A stretch of 11,358 nt of DNA from Candidatus Bipolaricaulota bacterium. Lineage in GTDB: Bacteria > Bipolaricaulota > Bipolaricaulia > UBA7950 > UBA9294. Numbering within the stretch: position 1 is the first letter of the stretch; each line of letters starts with the position of its first letter. Where the stretch lies: the NCBI GenBank assembly GCA_021159105.1, contig JAGGSM010000072.1, positions 1-11,358 on the forward strand, read 5' to 3'. Both the position numbers and the translations under genes were made by a program. Shown in pieces: positions 1 to 5,467 of the stretch. The notes under the pieces were generated by a model that did not search any database, was not told where the DNA came from, and worked only from the letters and a program-made list of their open reading frames with translations.

Positions 1-296
1 AAGTAGGATCGATCTCTAACTTGCTCGTGATCGCCGTGAACGGCGGGAGGATGCCGTCTTCATCACACGCGCTCACCTGCGCTGGACAGCCGGAGATTGC
101 GCATAAGCTCATTAGTGAAGGTGCGTGGGGAAATGTCGTTTTGATGAGCGACAAGACGCGGCTCAATTTTCTGGGGGATTGGCTCTACCTGCCGCGAGGG
201 GTACCGCTAGCTACCGCGTTCAGCATCGGTGATCTCACGATCGCCATCGGATTGGTTATACTTATCGTCTGGGGGATGCGTTCTCATGAACAATGA
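1..296 (+). CDS. DUF5317-family membrane protein, 3' part (5' end outside window)
   Basis: The reading frame is open from base 3, so the gene begins before the window; the first in-window start (TTG at 21) is only internal. The visible 98 residues carry the DUF5317 signature as I know it: an NGGRMP segment (about residues 14-19 of the visible part), TRLNFLGDW, a proline-containing turn, FSIGD, and a last hydrophobic helix (LTIAIGLVILIVWG). The function of the family is unknown; members are small integral membrane proteins. The gene ends ...GMRSHEQ and TGA. Its last codons lie in a 14-bp repeat that recurs at the start of the acyl-CoA synthetase, so the final residues (EQ) were probably replaced when the following cassette arrived; the ancestral end may have been ...MRSHA. 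Family call is from motif memory, not a search. Confidence 0.75.
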   Translation, partial: VGSISNLLVIAVNGGRMPSSSHALTCAGQPEIAHKLISEGAWGNVVLMSDKTRLNFLGDWLYLPRGVPLATAFSIGDLTIAIGLVILIVWGMRSHEQ

Positions 297-303
297 GACG
301 CAT
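270..303. repeat. Left copy of direct repeat flanking the MNT/HEPN cassette, with inverted partial copy
   Basis: GATGCGTTCTCATG at 275-288 is identical to 1156-1169; counting 270-288 against 1151-1169, 17 of 19 bases match. The right side adds an inverted partial copy, ATGAGACGCAT at 293-303, which can pair with ATGCGTTCTCAT at 276-287 around a 5-nt loop (one base bulged). The repeat sits in the last codons of the DUF5317 gene. It looks like a target duplication or a recombination scar; the hairpin could also end transcription weakly, but no T-run follows it. Confidence 0.7.
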
Positions 304-420
304 GTGATGAATGTGCTTTCTCACAATGTCGAGATTGGAAGTTGTGAAACGAGAAGACGTAGCTATGAAGGTACGATCATCGGGAAAGGCTAGCGAATCC
401 TTAGGCAAGAGGTGACGGCT

Positions 421-744
421 ATGGACCAGACGAAGATCAAGACTGTTATCCGTGAGTACAGCGAAGGACTGAGGAAGATCTTCGGTGACCAGTTAGCAAG
501 CGTACTCCTTTACGGCTCGTTCGCACGAGGGGAAGGACGCGATGATTCTGACATTGATCTGCTGTGCGTGCTTCGCCCTCCGTTTGCTTACGACGATGCT
601 ATCCAGAAGTCATCGATGCTTACCGCAAGGCTTAGCCTGAAATACGACGTAGTCATCTCCCGCGTCTTTACCTCCGAAGAGGAGTTGAGAACGCGAGACC
701 TTCCGTTTTATATGAACGTCCGTAGAGAGGCAGTAGCACAGTGA
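421..744 (+). CDS. MNT-type minimal nucleotidyltransferase (putative antitoxin of an MNT/HEPN pair)
   Basis: A 107-residue protein of the polymerase-beta-like minimal nucleotidyltransferase family. The core motif is intact: GSFARGEGRDDSDIDLL at 32-48, with metal-binding D44 and D46, and a third acidic residue at D76 in YDVVIS. I chose ATG 421 over GTG 412 because GAGGTGA lies 6 nt upstream of the ATG, whereas the GTG has only a weak AGG. The stop overlaps the HEPN start (GTGA, 741-744), so the two are translationally coupled. In characterised type VII toxin-antitoxin systems (MntA/HepT) the nucleotidyltransferase inactivates the HEPN toxin by AMPylation; the same role is inferred here. About 125 bp upstream is non-coding with no clear promoter. 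The cassette is flanked by a 14-bp direct repeat, which suggests acquisition. Confidence 0.85.
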   Translation: MDQTKIKTVIREYSEGLRKIFGDQLASVLLYGSFARGEGRDDSDIDLLCVLRPPFAYDDAIQKSSMLTARLSLKYDVVISRVFTSEEELRTRDLPFYMNVRREAVAQ

Positions 745-1115
745 ACAAGGATATTGCTGGCCTGCTGGACAAAGCGGAGCGAAGTCTGTCCGCAGCCCGG
801 TCTCTCCTTGATCAACAGCATCATGACTTCGCCGCATCGCGTGGTTATTACGCCATGTTCTATGTCGCTGAAGCGCTCCTTGCTTCGCTTGGGGAGGCCT
901 ATTCTAGCCACTCCGCGGTCATCGCAGCGTTTGGACGTGCATTTGCCAAGACTGAGAAGCTTGACCCAAAGTTCCATCGTTGGCTGATAGACGCACAGGA
1001 CATCCGCAACGTTGGCGACTATGGCATCGGCATGACGATAACCGCCAAGCAGGCAAGCGAGATCATAGCCCATGCACAAGAATTCGTGATGGCAAGCAAG
1101 GATTACCTTGAGTAG
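741..1115 (+). CDS. HEPN-domain protein (putative toxin partner)
   Basis: A 124-residue all-helical protein resembling the HEPN family PF05168. Supporting segments are a helix with YYAMFYVAEALL at 36-47, SHSAV at 56-60, RNVGDYG at 89-95, and a final helix with AQEFV near 112-116. HEPN toxins are usually RNases with an R-x(4-6)-H active site; here the arginine (R89) is followed by N90 and then D93-Y94, with no histidine in the expected window. That RN..DY form is common in this subgroup as I recall it, so RNase activity is uncertain. The start is GTG 741, inside the stop of the nucleotidyltransferase, with GAGAGG about 10 nt upstream. Order (nucleotidyltransferase first) and overlap support one two-gene operon. 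Roughly 50 nt separate it from the synthetase. Confidence 0.85.
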   Translation: MNKDIAGLLDKAERSLSAARSLLDQQHHDFAASRGYYAMFYVAEALLASLGEAYSSHSAVIAAFGRAFAKTEKLDPKFHRWLIDAQDIRNVGDYGIGMTITAKQASEIIAHAQEFVMASKDYLE

Positions 1116-1150
1116 AAACGACGGAAGACCCAGTCGCAAAGTTCTGTGTT

Positions 1151-1169
1151 TAGGAGATGCGTTCTCATG
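1151..1169 (+). repeat. Right copy of direct repeat; also holds the synthetase ribosome binding site and start
   Basis: GATGCGTTCTCATG (1156-1169) repeats 275-288 exactly. This copy supplies AGGAG (1152-1156) 10 nt before the ATG at 1167-1169, which decides the synthetase start. The left copy has GGGGG where this one has AGGAG. Reading on in the DUF5317 frame from this copy gives CAT GCC TAA, so a repeat-to-repeat deletion would yield an 8-nt overlap between the DUF5317 stop (1172-1174) and the synthetase start. Confidence 0.7.
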
Positions 1170-3257
1170 CCTAAAGATTTAACACGCTTGCTCGCCCCAC
1201 GTGGGGTGGCCGTTGTCGGCGCCAGCCCGCGGCAGGGGTCCGTCGCCGGAGAGATCTTGCGCAACATCGTGCGCTGTGGCTACACCGGCGACGTCTATCC
1301 GGTCAACCCGAAGCACGATGCGGTCAATGATCTCAAGTGCTATCACTCCATTTCCGAGCTTCCCGATGGTGTGGATCTCGCGGTGCTGGCGATCAATCGC
1401 AACCTTGTGCTCGATGCCGTCGCCAAGTGCGGCGAGAAGGGAATCAGCAATCTGGTGATCATCACCGCTGGGTTCAAAGAGAGCGGAGAGGACGGGATCA
1501 AGCGGGAAAAACAGTTGCGACAGTTGATCGAAAAGTACGATCTGAACGTCGTCGGACCGAACTGCATGGGGATCATCAACAGCGATCCGACCGTTTCTCT
1601 AAACGCCTCGTTCTCGCGCTGGTTTCCAAGCGATGGGGAGATCGCGTTCATCTCACAGAGCGGATCGCTGGGGGAGACAGTCCTGGAGTTCTTCGAGGGG
1701 ATGAACATGGGGATCTCGCAGTTCATCAACCTGGGAAACCGGGCCGGCCTGTCGGAGAACGACTTTCTCCTGCACCTAGCGAACGATGACCACATCCGCC
1801 TTGTCTTCCTGTACCTGGAGAGCTTCGCCGATCCGCACCTGTTCCGACGCTTGGTAGAGCGAATCGGGCGGACGAAGCCGATCGTCGTCCTAAAGTCGGG
1901 GCGGACGCAGGCGGGGGCAGCGGCGGTAGCCTCGCACACGGGCTCGCTGACCACCTCAGATGCCATTGTCGATGCGTTCCTTAGCCAGAGCGGTGCGATC
2001 CGCGTCTCTTCGATCAAGGAGGCGCTGACGGTCCTCGGGGCGGTGAAGTGGGGCGCAATCCCGGAGGGGAACAGAGTGGTGATCCTCACCAACGCCGGCG
2101 GAGCAGGGATCATCGCTGCCGATGCCTGCGAGCGAGTTGGGATAGACGTGCCGCAAATTTCGGAATCAGTCAAGGAAAGGCTGAGATCGTTCCTGCCACC
2201 GGAAGCAGGGCTTGGGAACCCGATCGACATGATCGCAACCGCTAGCTCCACCGACTACGAGCGCACGCTGCACGAGACGCTCTCCGAGGTCGACGCGGCG
2301 ATCGTCATCTTCCGCCCGCCGATCGTCTTCAACGAGCCACCGGAGTCGGTAGCCGACGGGATCGTGCGCGTGGCCGAGGAGAACCCAGGTAAGCCGATCC
2401 TCGTGTGCACGCTCAGCCGTAGCGCCGACCTGGCAACGTTTCGCGAACGACTCGCTGCTGCGCGGATTCCGGTATACACCATGCCCGAGACAGCAGTTGA
2501 GGCCCTGACCTCCCTCTGCCGCGTGGGAGAGCTGTGGCGCGTGCGGCGGCCGATCGATCGCTACGTGAGCGTCGATACGGACAGAGCTCGGGAGGTCGTT
2601 GAACAGGCACTGAGTGCAGGGCAAGGAGCGCTGACCTTCGCCCAAGGCGCGGACATCCTCAACGCCTATCACATCCCCGTCTGCCCGTTCTCCTACGTCG
2701 AGGATGCTCCTGCAGCAAGGGAATTCGCAGGGCAGGTTGGCTATCCGCTGGTTGCAAAAATCGACGCTCTAGACTTGTTTCATCGCTTCGAACACGGGGC
2801 GGTGATCACCGGGATCAGAGATGAAGGAGAGCTGCGTGCTGCCCTTGATCGTCTTAAGGAGGTCATCAAGGAAGAAGGCTTGGCCGATGGTCGCATCTTG
2901 CTGCAGCCGATGATCGAGGGACGGGAGCTGATCATGGGAGTGAACCGCGATCCCTCGTTCGGCCCGGTGATCATGTTTGGGATCGGCGGAACGTTCGTCG
3001 AAGCGCTCAAAGATGTGTCGTTCGGTGTAGCTCCGCTGTCGATCGAACACGCCCGGCTGATGATCCGCTCAATTCGTGCCTTCCCGCTTCTCGGCGAGTT
3101 TCGTGGTCAGCCGGCGGTTGACATCTCACGTTTGGCGACGATCCTACATCGCCTGAGCCGGCTCAGCTTGGACGTACCTCATATTGCTGAGATCGACCTG
3201 AACCCGTTCATGGCCGGAGACAACCTGGCGGCGGTCGACATCCTGATCAAGCTGTGA
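1167..3257 (+). CDS. Acyl-CoA (acetyl-CoA) synthetase, NDP-forming, fused alpha-beta
   Basis: A 696-residue cytosolic enzyme that interconverts acyl-CoA + ADP + Pi with acid + CoA + ATP, normally giving acetate and ATP in fermenting archaea and some bacteria. Domains in order are a CoA-binding Rossmann domain (about 5-130, VAVVGAS near the start, GPNCMG 130-135), two ligase domains (about 150-460, with ISQSGS 162-167 and NPIDM 351-355), and an ATP-grasp domain (about 485-696, FGIGGTFVEALKD 604-616, EIDLNP 675-680). The phospho-relay histidine is H257 in SHTGSL, the same number as in the studied ACD1 alpha subunit. The second, mobile-loop histidine is H539, but its motif is divergent: HRFEHGAV instead of the usual HKSDVGGV. 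Length and order match the fused form. Start ATG 1167 has AGGAG 10 nt upstream; an upstream GTG at 1146 lacks a good site. Exact acyl substrate cannot be read from sequence. Confidence 0.93.
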   Translation: MPKDLTRLLAPRGVAVVGASPRQGSVAGEILRNIVRCGYTGDVYPVNPKHDAVNDLKCYHSISELPDGVDLAVLAINRNLVLDAVAKCGEKGISNLVIITAGFKESGEDGIKREKQLRQLIEKYDLNVVGPNCMGIINSDPTVSLNASFSRWFPSDGEIAFISQSGSLGETVLEFFEGMNMGISQFINLGNRAGLSENDFLLHLANDDHIRLVFLYLESFADPHLFRRLVERIGRTKPIVVLKSGRTQAGAAAVASHTGSLTTSDAIVDAFLSQSGAIRVSSIKEALTVLGAVKWGAIPEGNRVVILTNAGGAGIIAADACERVGIDVPQISESVKERLRSFLPPEAGLGNPIDMIATASSTDYERTLHETLSEVDAAIVIFRPPIVFNEPPESVADGIVRVAEENPGKPILVCTLSRSADLATFRERLAAARIPVYTMPETAVEALTSLCRVGELWRVRRPIDRYVSVDTDRAREVVEQALSAGQGALTFAQGADILNAYHIPVCPFSYVEDAPAAREFAGQVGYPLVAKIDALDLFHRFEHGAVITGIRDEGELRAALDRLKEVIKEEGLADGRILLQPMIEGRELIMGVNRDPSFGPVIMFGIGGTFVEALKDVSFGVAPLSIEHARLMIRSIRAFPLLGEFRGQPAVDISRLATILHRLSRLSLDVPHIAEIDLNPFMAGDNLAAVDILIKL

Positions 3258-3263
3258 GAAAAG

Positions 3264-3291
3264 AGTGATCGGTGATGAGTAATGAGTGATC
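3264..3291. repeat. Short degenerate tandem repeat (GAGTGATC / GATGAGTAAT type)
   Basis: Just after the synthetase stop, GAGTGATC occurs twice (from 3264 and from 3284) with GGTGATGAGTAAT between, giving overlapping units of 7-10 bases. Similar (A)GTGATGAGTAATGAGTGAT strings are known as short tandem repeats between genes in many bacteria. No function is evident, and it marks the start of a repeat-rich gene-free stretch running to 4026. Confidence 0.55.
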
Positions 3292-3342
3292 AGGGAGCGC
3301 AAGAAGCTTGAAGCCTGTGCATGTGTAGCGCCTCCCGTGCCT

Positions 3343-3417
3343 GTGCGTGCACGCACGCAGACAGGCGTACGACGTTGAGCAACTCCGCATCAGCAACGTT
3401 GCAGACAAGCTGCAACG
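3343..3417. repeat. Intergenic palindromes downstream of the synthetase gene
   Basis: GTGCGTGCACGCAC (3343-3356) is a perfect 14-bp palindrome. A second structure, CGTTGCAG (3397-3404) and CTGCAACG (3410-3417), forms an 8-bp perfect hairpin with loop ACAAG. Neither is followed by a T-run on either strand, so they are not canonical terminators. They may be worn repeat copies; I saw no protein gene here. Confidence 0.45.
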
Positions 3418-3479
3418 CTACAAGAAGCAAGAAATGATCGGAACGCGAGAAGCTCTTGCCGTAAGCGCTACCAGCTTAC

Positions 3480-3600
3480 TCACCACGAAGGAGCGTACAC
3501 GGAGAGATTCTTCGCGTTAAGCAGGTATCTGTCTTCCTCATTGATCGACTCTTGTGCCATAGCGGTCCATTCTTCGTGTCCTTCGTGCTCTTCGTGGTGA
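3480..3600. mobile_element. 121-bp element with 11-bp terminal inverted repeats (MITE-like)
   Basis: TCACCACGAAG at 3480-3490 and its exact complement CTTCGTGGTGA at 3590-3600 bound the element. The similarity of the two arms continues imperfectly for about 30 bases with one gap. The right arm is built of near-repeats of TTCGTG. Strings of the type CACCACGAAG...ACACGAAG are dispersed in many bacterial genomes and often give spurious ORFs reading TTKSTKDTK. There is no transposase inside and no convincing target duplication at the edges, so it is at most a non-autonomous or decayed element. Confidence 0.6.
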
Positions 3601-3674
3601 ATATTCCTTGGAATCGGTCAGCCAAGAAACACGAGGAAACGGAATAATCCCGCATGCTAAACCATAAGGAGGGA

Positions 3675-3964
3675 AGAGGGGGACTCGGTTTCCCTTGCCC
3701 TGCCGATTCGAACGGCAACCATCCAAAGGCCGGTCAAGCGCCGCCAAGGAGGTGAAACAGCGCGCCTTTTCTTACCTTCGGCTTGGGTTGTAAACCCAAA
3801 ACTCGGTCGACACCTAGTCGCGGACTCGCCGACTTCTCGATTTGCATCTTGCGGCGTAAGTCCCCCTTTGTTGTTTGGTGGTGACTGCCTCAGCCCAGAA
3901 GGCCGAGATAATATTCAAAAGCGCTCAGCTTCGAGCGCTCGTTATCATCACTTGCCACAACACG
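3675..3964 (-). ncRNA. Candidate structured non-coding RNA, family not recognised
   Basis: No protein gene fits here, but a consistent fold does. Helices: 3675-3685/3859-3869 (11 pairs on +, 9 uninterrupted on -); 3739-3748/3848-3856 (9 pairs, one bulge); 3750-3754/3811-3815; hairpins 3783-3799 (7 bp), 3816-3834 (5 bp), 3701-3717 (5 bp, loop TTCGAAT on the minus strand); and on the right 3870-3874/3957-3961 extended by 3881-3884/3948-3951, hairpins 3889-3907 and 3920-3939. The minus strand is favoured because a strong promoter ends at 3971 and predicts a start near 3964, three bases from the outermost helix, and because 3892/3904 pairs only as G-U on that strand. The 3' end is unknown. I looked for signatures of tmRNA, RNase P RNA, SRP RNA, 6S RNA and T-box leaders and found none. 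An alternative is that hairpin 3920-3939 is simply the asnS terminator. Confidence 0.45.
3912..3939 (-). terminator. Possible intrinsic terminator after asnS
   Basis: On the minus strand AGCGCTC (3939-3933) pairs with GAGCGCT (3926-3920) around a 6-nt loop and is followed by TTTGAATATTAT. It lies 87 nt past the asnS stop. The U-run is broken, so strength is uncertain, and the hairpin could instead be an internal arm of the RNA candidate. Confidence 0.4.
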
Positions 3965-3970
3965 GCCGGA

Positions 3971-3999
3971 AGTATAACGACCGATTTCGAGGCTGTCAA
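3971..3999 (-). promoter_or_regulatory. Near-consensus sigma70-type promoter, leftward
   Basis: On the minus strand TTGACA (3999-3994), a 17-nt spacer, then TATACT (3976-3971): 11 of 12 consensus bases with ideal spacing. It starts 27 nt downstream of the asnS stop and points into the gene-free stretch. The expected start is near 3964. No ORF with a ribosome binding site follows. Confidence 0.65.
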
Positions 4000-4026
4000 G
4001 GGGATAAAGAGCCCAACTCTAGCAGA

Positions 4027-5322
4027 TTATGGGTAGAGGCGGTTCAGTTGCCTAGCAAACGGTATTGTCTCTCGGATGTGGGATATCCCACAGATCCAGG
4101 CGATCGTCCTCGCTACGCCCAGGCCGAAACCGGAGTGCGGCACAGACCCGTAGCGACGCAGATCAAGGTACCACTCGTATGGTTCGAGGGGGAGATTCTT
4201 CTCCTTCATCTGGGCGATCAGCTCTTCCAGGTCATCGGCGCGCTGGCTCCCGCCGATCAGTTCACCGTACCCCTCCGGGCCGATCAGGTCTGCGGCAAGG
4301 ACGCGGCTCGGATCATCGGTGTCACGCTTCATGTAGAACGGCTTCATGTCTACAGGGAAGTGCTCGATGAACACGGGCTTTCCGAAGTGCTCGCCAAGGG
4401 TGGCCTCCTGCGGTGCCCCAAAGTCGTCGCCAAAGGAGACGTCGTGCCCCGCCTCCTGCAGCAGCTTCACCGCGTCGCCGTAGTCGATGCGGGGGAAGGG
4501 GAGCGCCACTTCTTCGCGCAGCAGGTCGACATCGCGCTTCAACTGCGCGAGCTCCGCTTTGCGCTCGTCGGTCACCGCGTTCACCACGTAGGAGATCATC
4601 TCCTCCTGCAGGCGCAGGTTGTCCGCGTGGTCGTAGTAGGCCATCTCCGCCTCAGCCATCCAGAACTCGGTCAGGTGCTTCCTCGTCTTCGACTTCTCCG
4701 CGCGGAAGACCGGCCCGATCCAGTACACCTTCCCCAGGGCCATCGCCGTCGCCTCCAGGTAGAGCTGCCCGCTCTGTCCTAGGTAGGCCTTCTCTCCGAA
4801 GTAGTCGACCTCAAACAGCGTCGTCGTACCCTCCACCGACGTGCCGGTCAGGATGGGCGCTTCGGTGGAGACGAACCCCTTCTCGTGGAAGAAGTCGCGC
4901 AGGGCGCGGAAGACGGCGTCGCGTATGCGCAGGATCGGCACCTGCCTGCCAGTGCGCATCCACAGGTGACGGTGGTCCATGAGGAACGATGGCGTATGCT
5001 CAGTGAGCTCAATCGGGAACGGCTCTGTCGGCTCGTGCACAACCTTGAGTGTGCTCAATTGGAGCTCACACCCGCTGGGCGCGCGCTTATCCTCGCGCAG
5101 CGTACCAGTGACGATGATCGATGTCTCCCGCTGCAGCCGGTCGGCGGTGGCGAACAGCTCAGGCGACTCAGGCGCGGTGACTATCCCCTGGATCACGCCT
5201 GTTCCATCGCGTAGCTGGAGGAACATAATCTTTCCGCTGGATCGCTTGTTGTACAGCCACCCGCGCAGTGTCACTTCCTCTCCCACATGGCTGGGCGCTT
5301 CATCGATCGTTATCGTACGCAT
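4027..5322 (-). CDS. asnS: Asparaginyl-tRNA synthetase
   Basis: A 431-residue class IIb aminoacyl-tRNA synthetase that charges tRNA-Asn in the cytosol. The N-terminal OB fold (about 15-95) includes GWLYNKRSSGK and LQLRDGTG. The catalytic domain has motif 2 FRAEKSKTRKHLTEFW (206-221, R207), the family-typical LIGPEGYGELIGGSQR (346-361), and motif 3 GFGLGVART (398-406, R405) followed by GISHIRETIPF. The AEKSKTR...EFWM form and length are AsnRS rather than AspRS. Motif 3 normally reads G.ER; here the glutamate is alanine (A404), and the end reads PFARQLNRLYP rather than PFPRT. Start ATG 5322 follows AAGGAG at 8 nt; the upstream open frame to 5436 has no such support and crosses a repeat. It stands alone, with MATE about 145 nt upstream. 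Confidence 0.93.
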   Translation of the reverse strand: MRTITIDEAPSHVGEEVTLRGWLYNKRSSGKIMFLQLRDGTGVIQGIVTAPESPELFATADRLQRETSIIVTGTLREDKRAPSGCELQLSTLKVVHEPTEPFPIELTEHTPSFLMDHRHLWMRTGRQVPILRIRDAVFRALRDFFHEKGFVSTEAPILTGTSVEGTTTLFEVDYFGEKAYLGQSGQLYLEATAMALGKVYWIGPVFRAEKSKTRKHLTEFWMAEAEMAYYDHADNLRLQEEMISYVVNAVTDERKAELAQLKRDVDLLREEVALPFPRIDYGDAVKLLQEAGHDVSFGDDFGAPQEATLGEHFGKPVFIEHFPVDMKPFYMKRDTDDPSRVLAADLIGPEGYGELIGGSQRADDLEELIAQMKEKNLPLEPYEWYLDLRRYGSVPHSGFGLGVARTIAWICGISHIRETIPFARQLNRLYP

Positions 5323-5345
5323 TACGTCTCCTTTTGGTGAATGAT

Positions 5346-5430
5346 AATCCCCTGCAGAGGTACACTCCCTGCCCCTTGGGGCGTGGTTTTTACAGAGCCT
5401 GCTTGTGCACCGCTCGTTTGCGGCGGAGTA
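5346..5430 (-). repeat. Intergenic GC-hairpin repeat, copy A
   Basis: This lies between the MATE stop and the asnS start. Its core GCCCCTTGGGGC (5371-5382, plus strand) is followed by a stretch that aligns with copy B (7192-7279): about two thirds of bases match over 31 nt beyond the hairpin, including the blocks AGCCT and CACCGC. It shares AATCCCCT.CAG with copy C. On the minus strand it forms most of the untranslated region of asnS, so it may affect asnS expression or simply be a dispersed repeat. Confidence 0.6.
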
Positions 5431-5467
5431 GTGCATCTACTTGGTTAGAAAGATTAGAAGGAGAGGC

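Noticed and set aside
311..415. 34-codon ORF upstream of the nucleotidyltransferase (starting MCFLTMSRLEVV)
   Set aside because: No ribosome binding site, no recognisable family, low-complexity polar composition; it overlaps the ribosome site of the nucleotidyltransferase. Too short to support.
3701..3717. Canonical T-arm on the minus strand suggesting a tRNA gene
   Set aside because: The 7 nt after it have no matching 5' acceptor within tRNA distance, and no D-arm or correctly spaced anticodon arm is present. Kept only as part of the RNA candidate.
3476..3747. Two minus-strand ORFs of 69-80 codons (one containing FTTKSTKDTK)
   Set aside because: The peptide is the typical spurious translation of the CACCACGAAG-type repeat; no domain and no start signal.
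3868..4782. 304-codon plus-strand ORF, and long ORFs antisense to the synthetase, MATE, ftsH and thrC genes
   Set aside because: They are antisense or frame shadows of well-supported genes in GC-rich DNA, without family motifs or ribosome sites.
5323..5436. Longer N-terminus for AsnS starting at 5436
   Set aside because: The extra 38 residues have no AsnRS counterpart and are translated from repeat copy A; ATG 5322 has a strong ribosome site.
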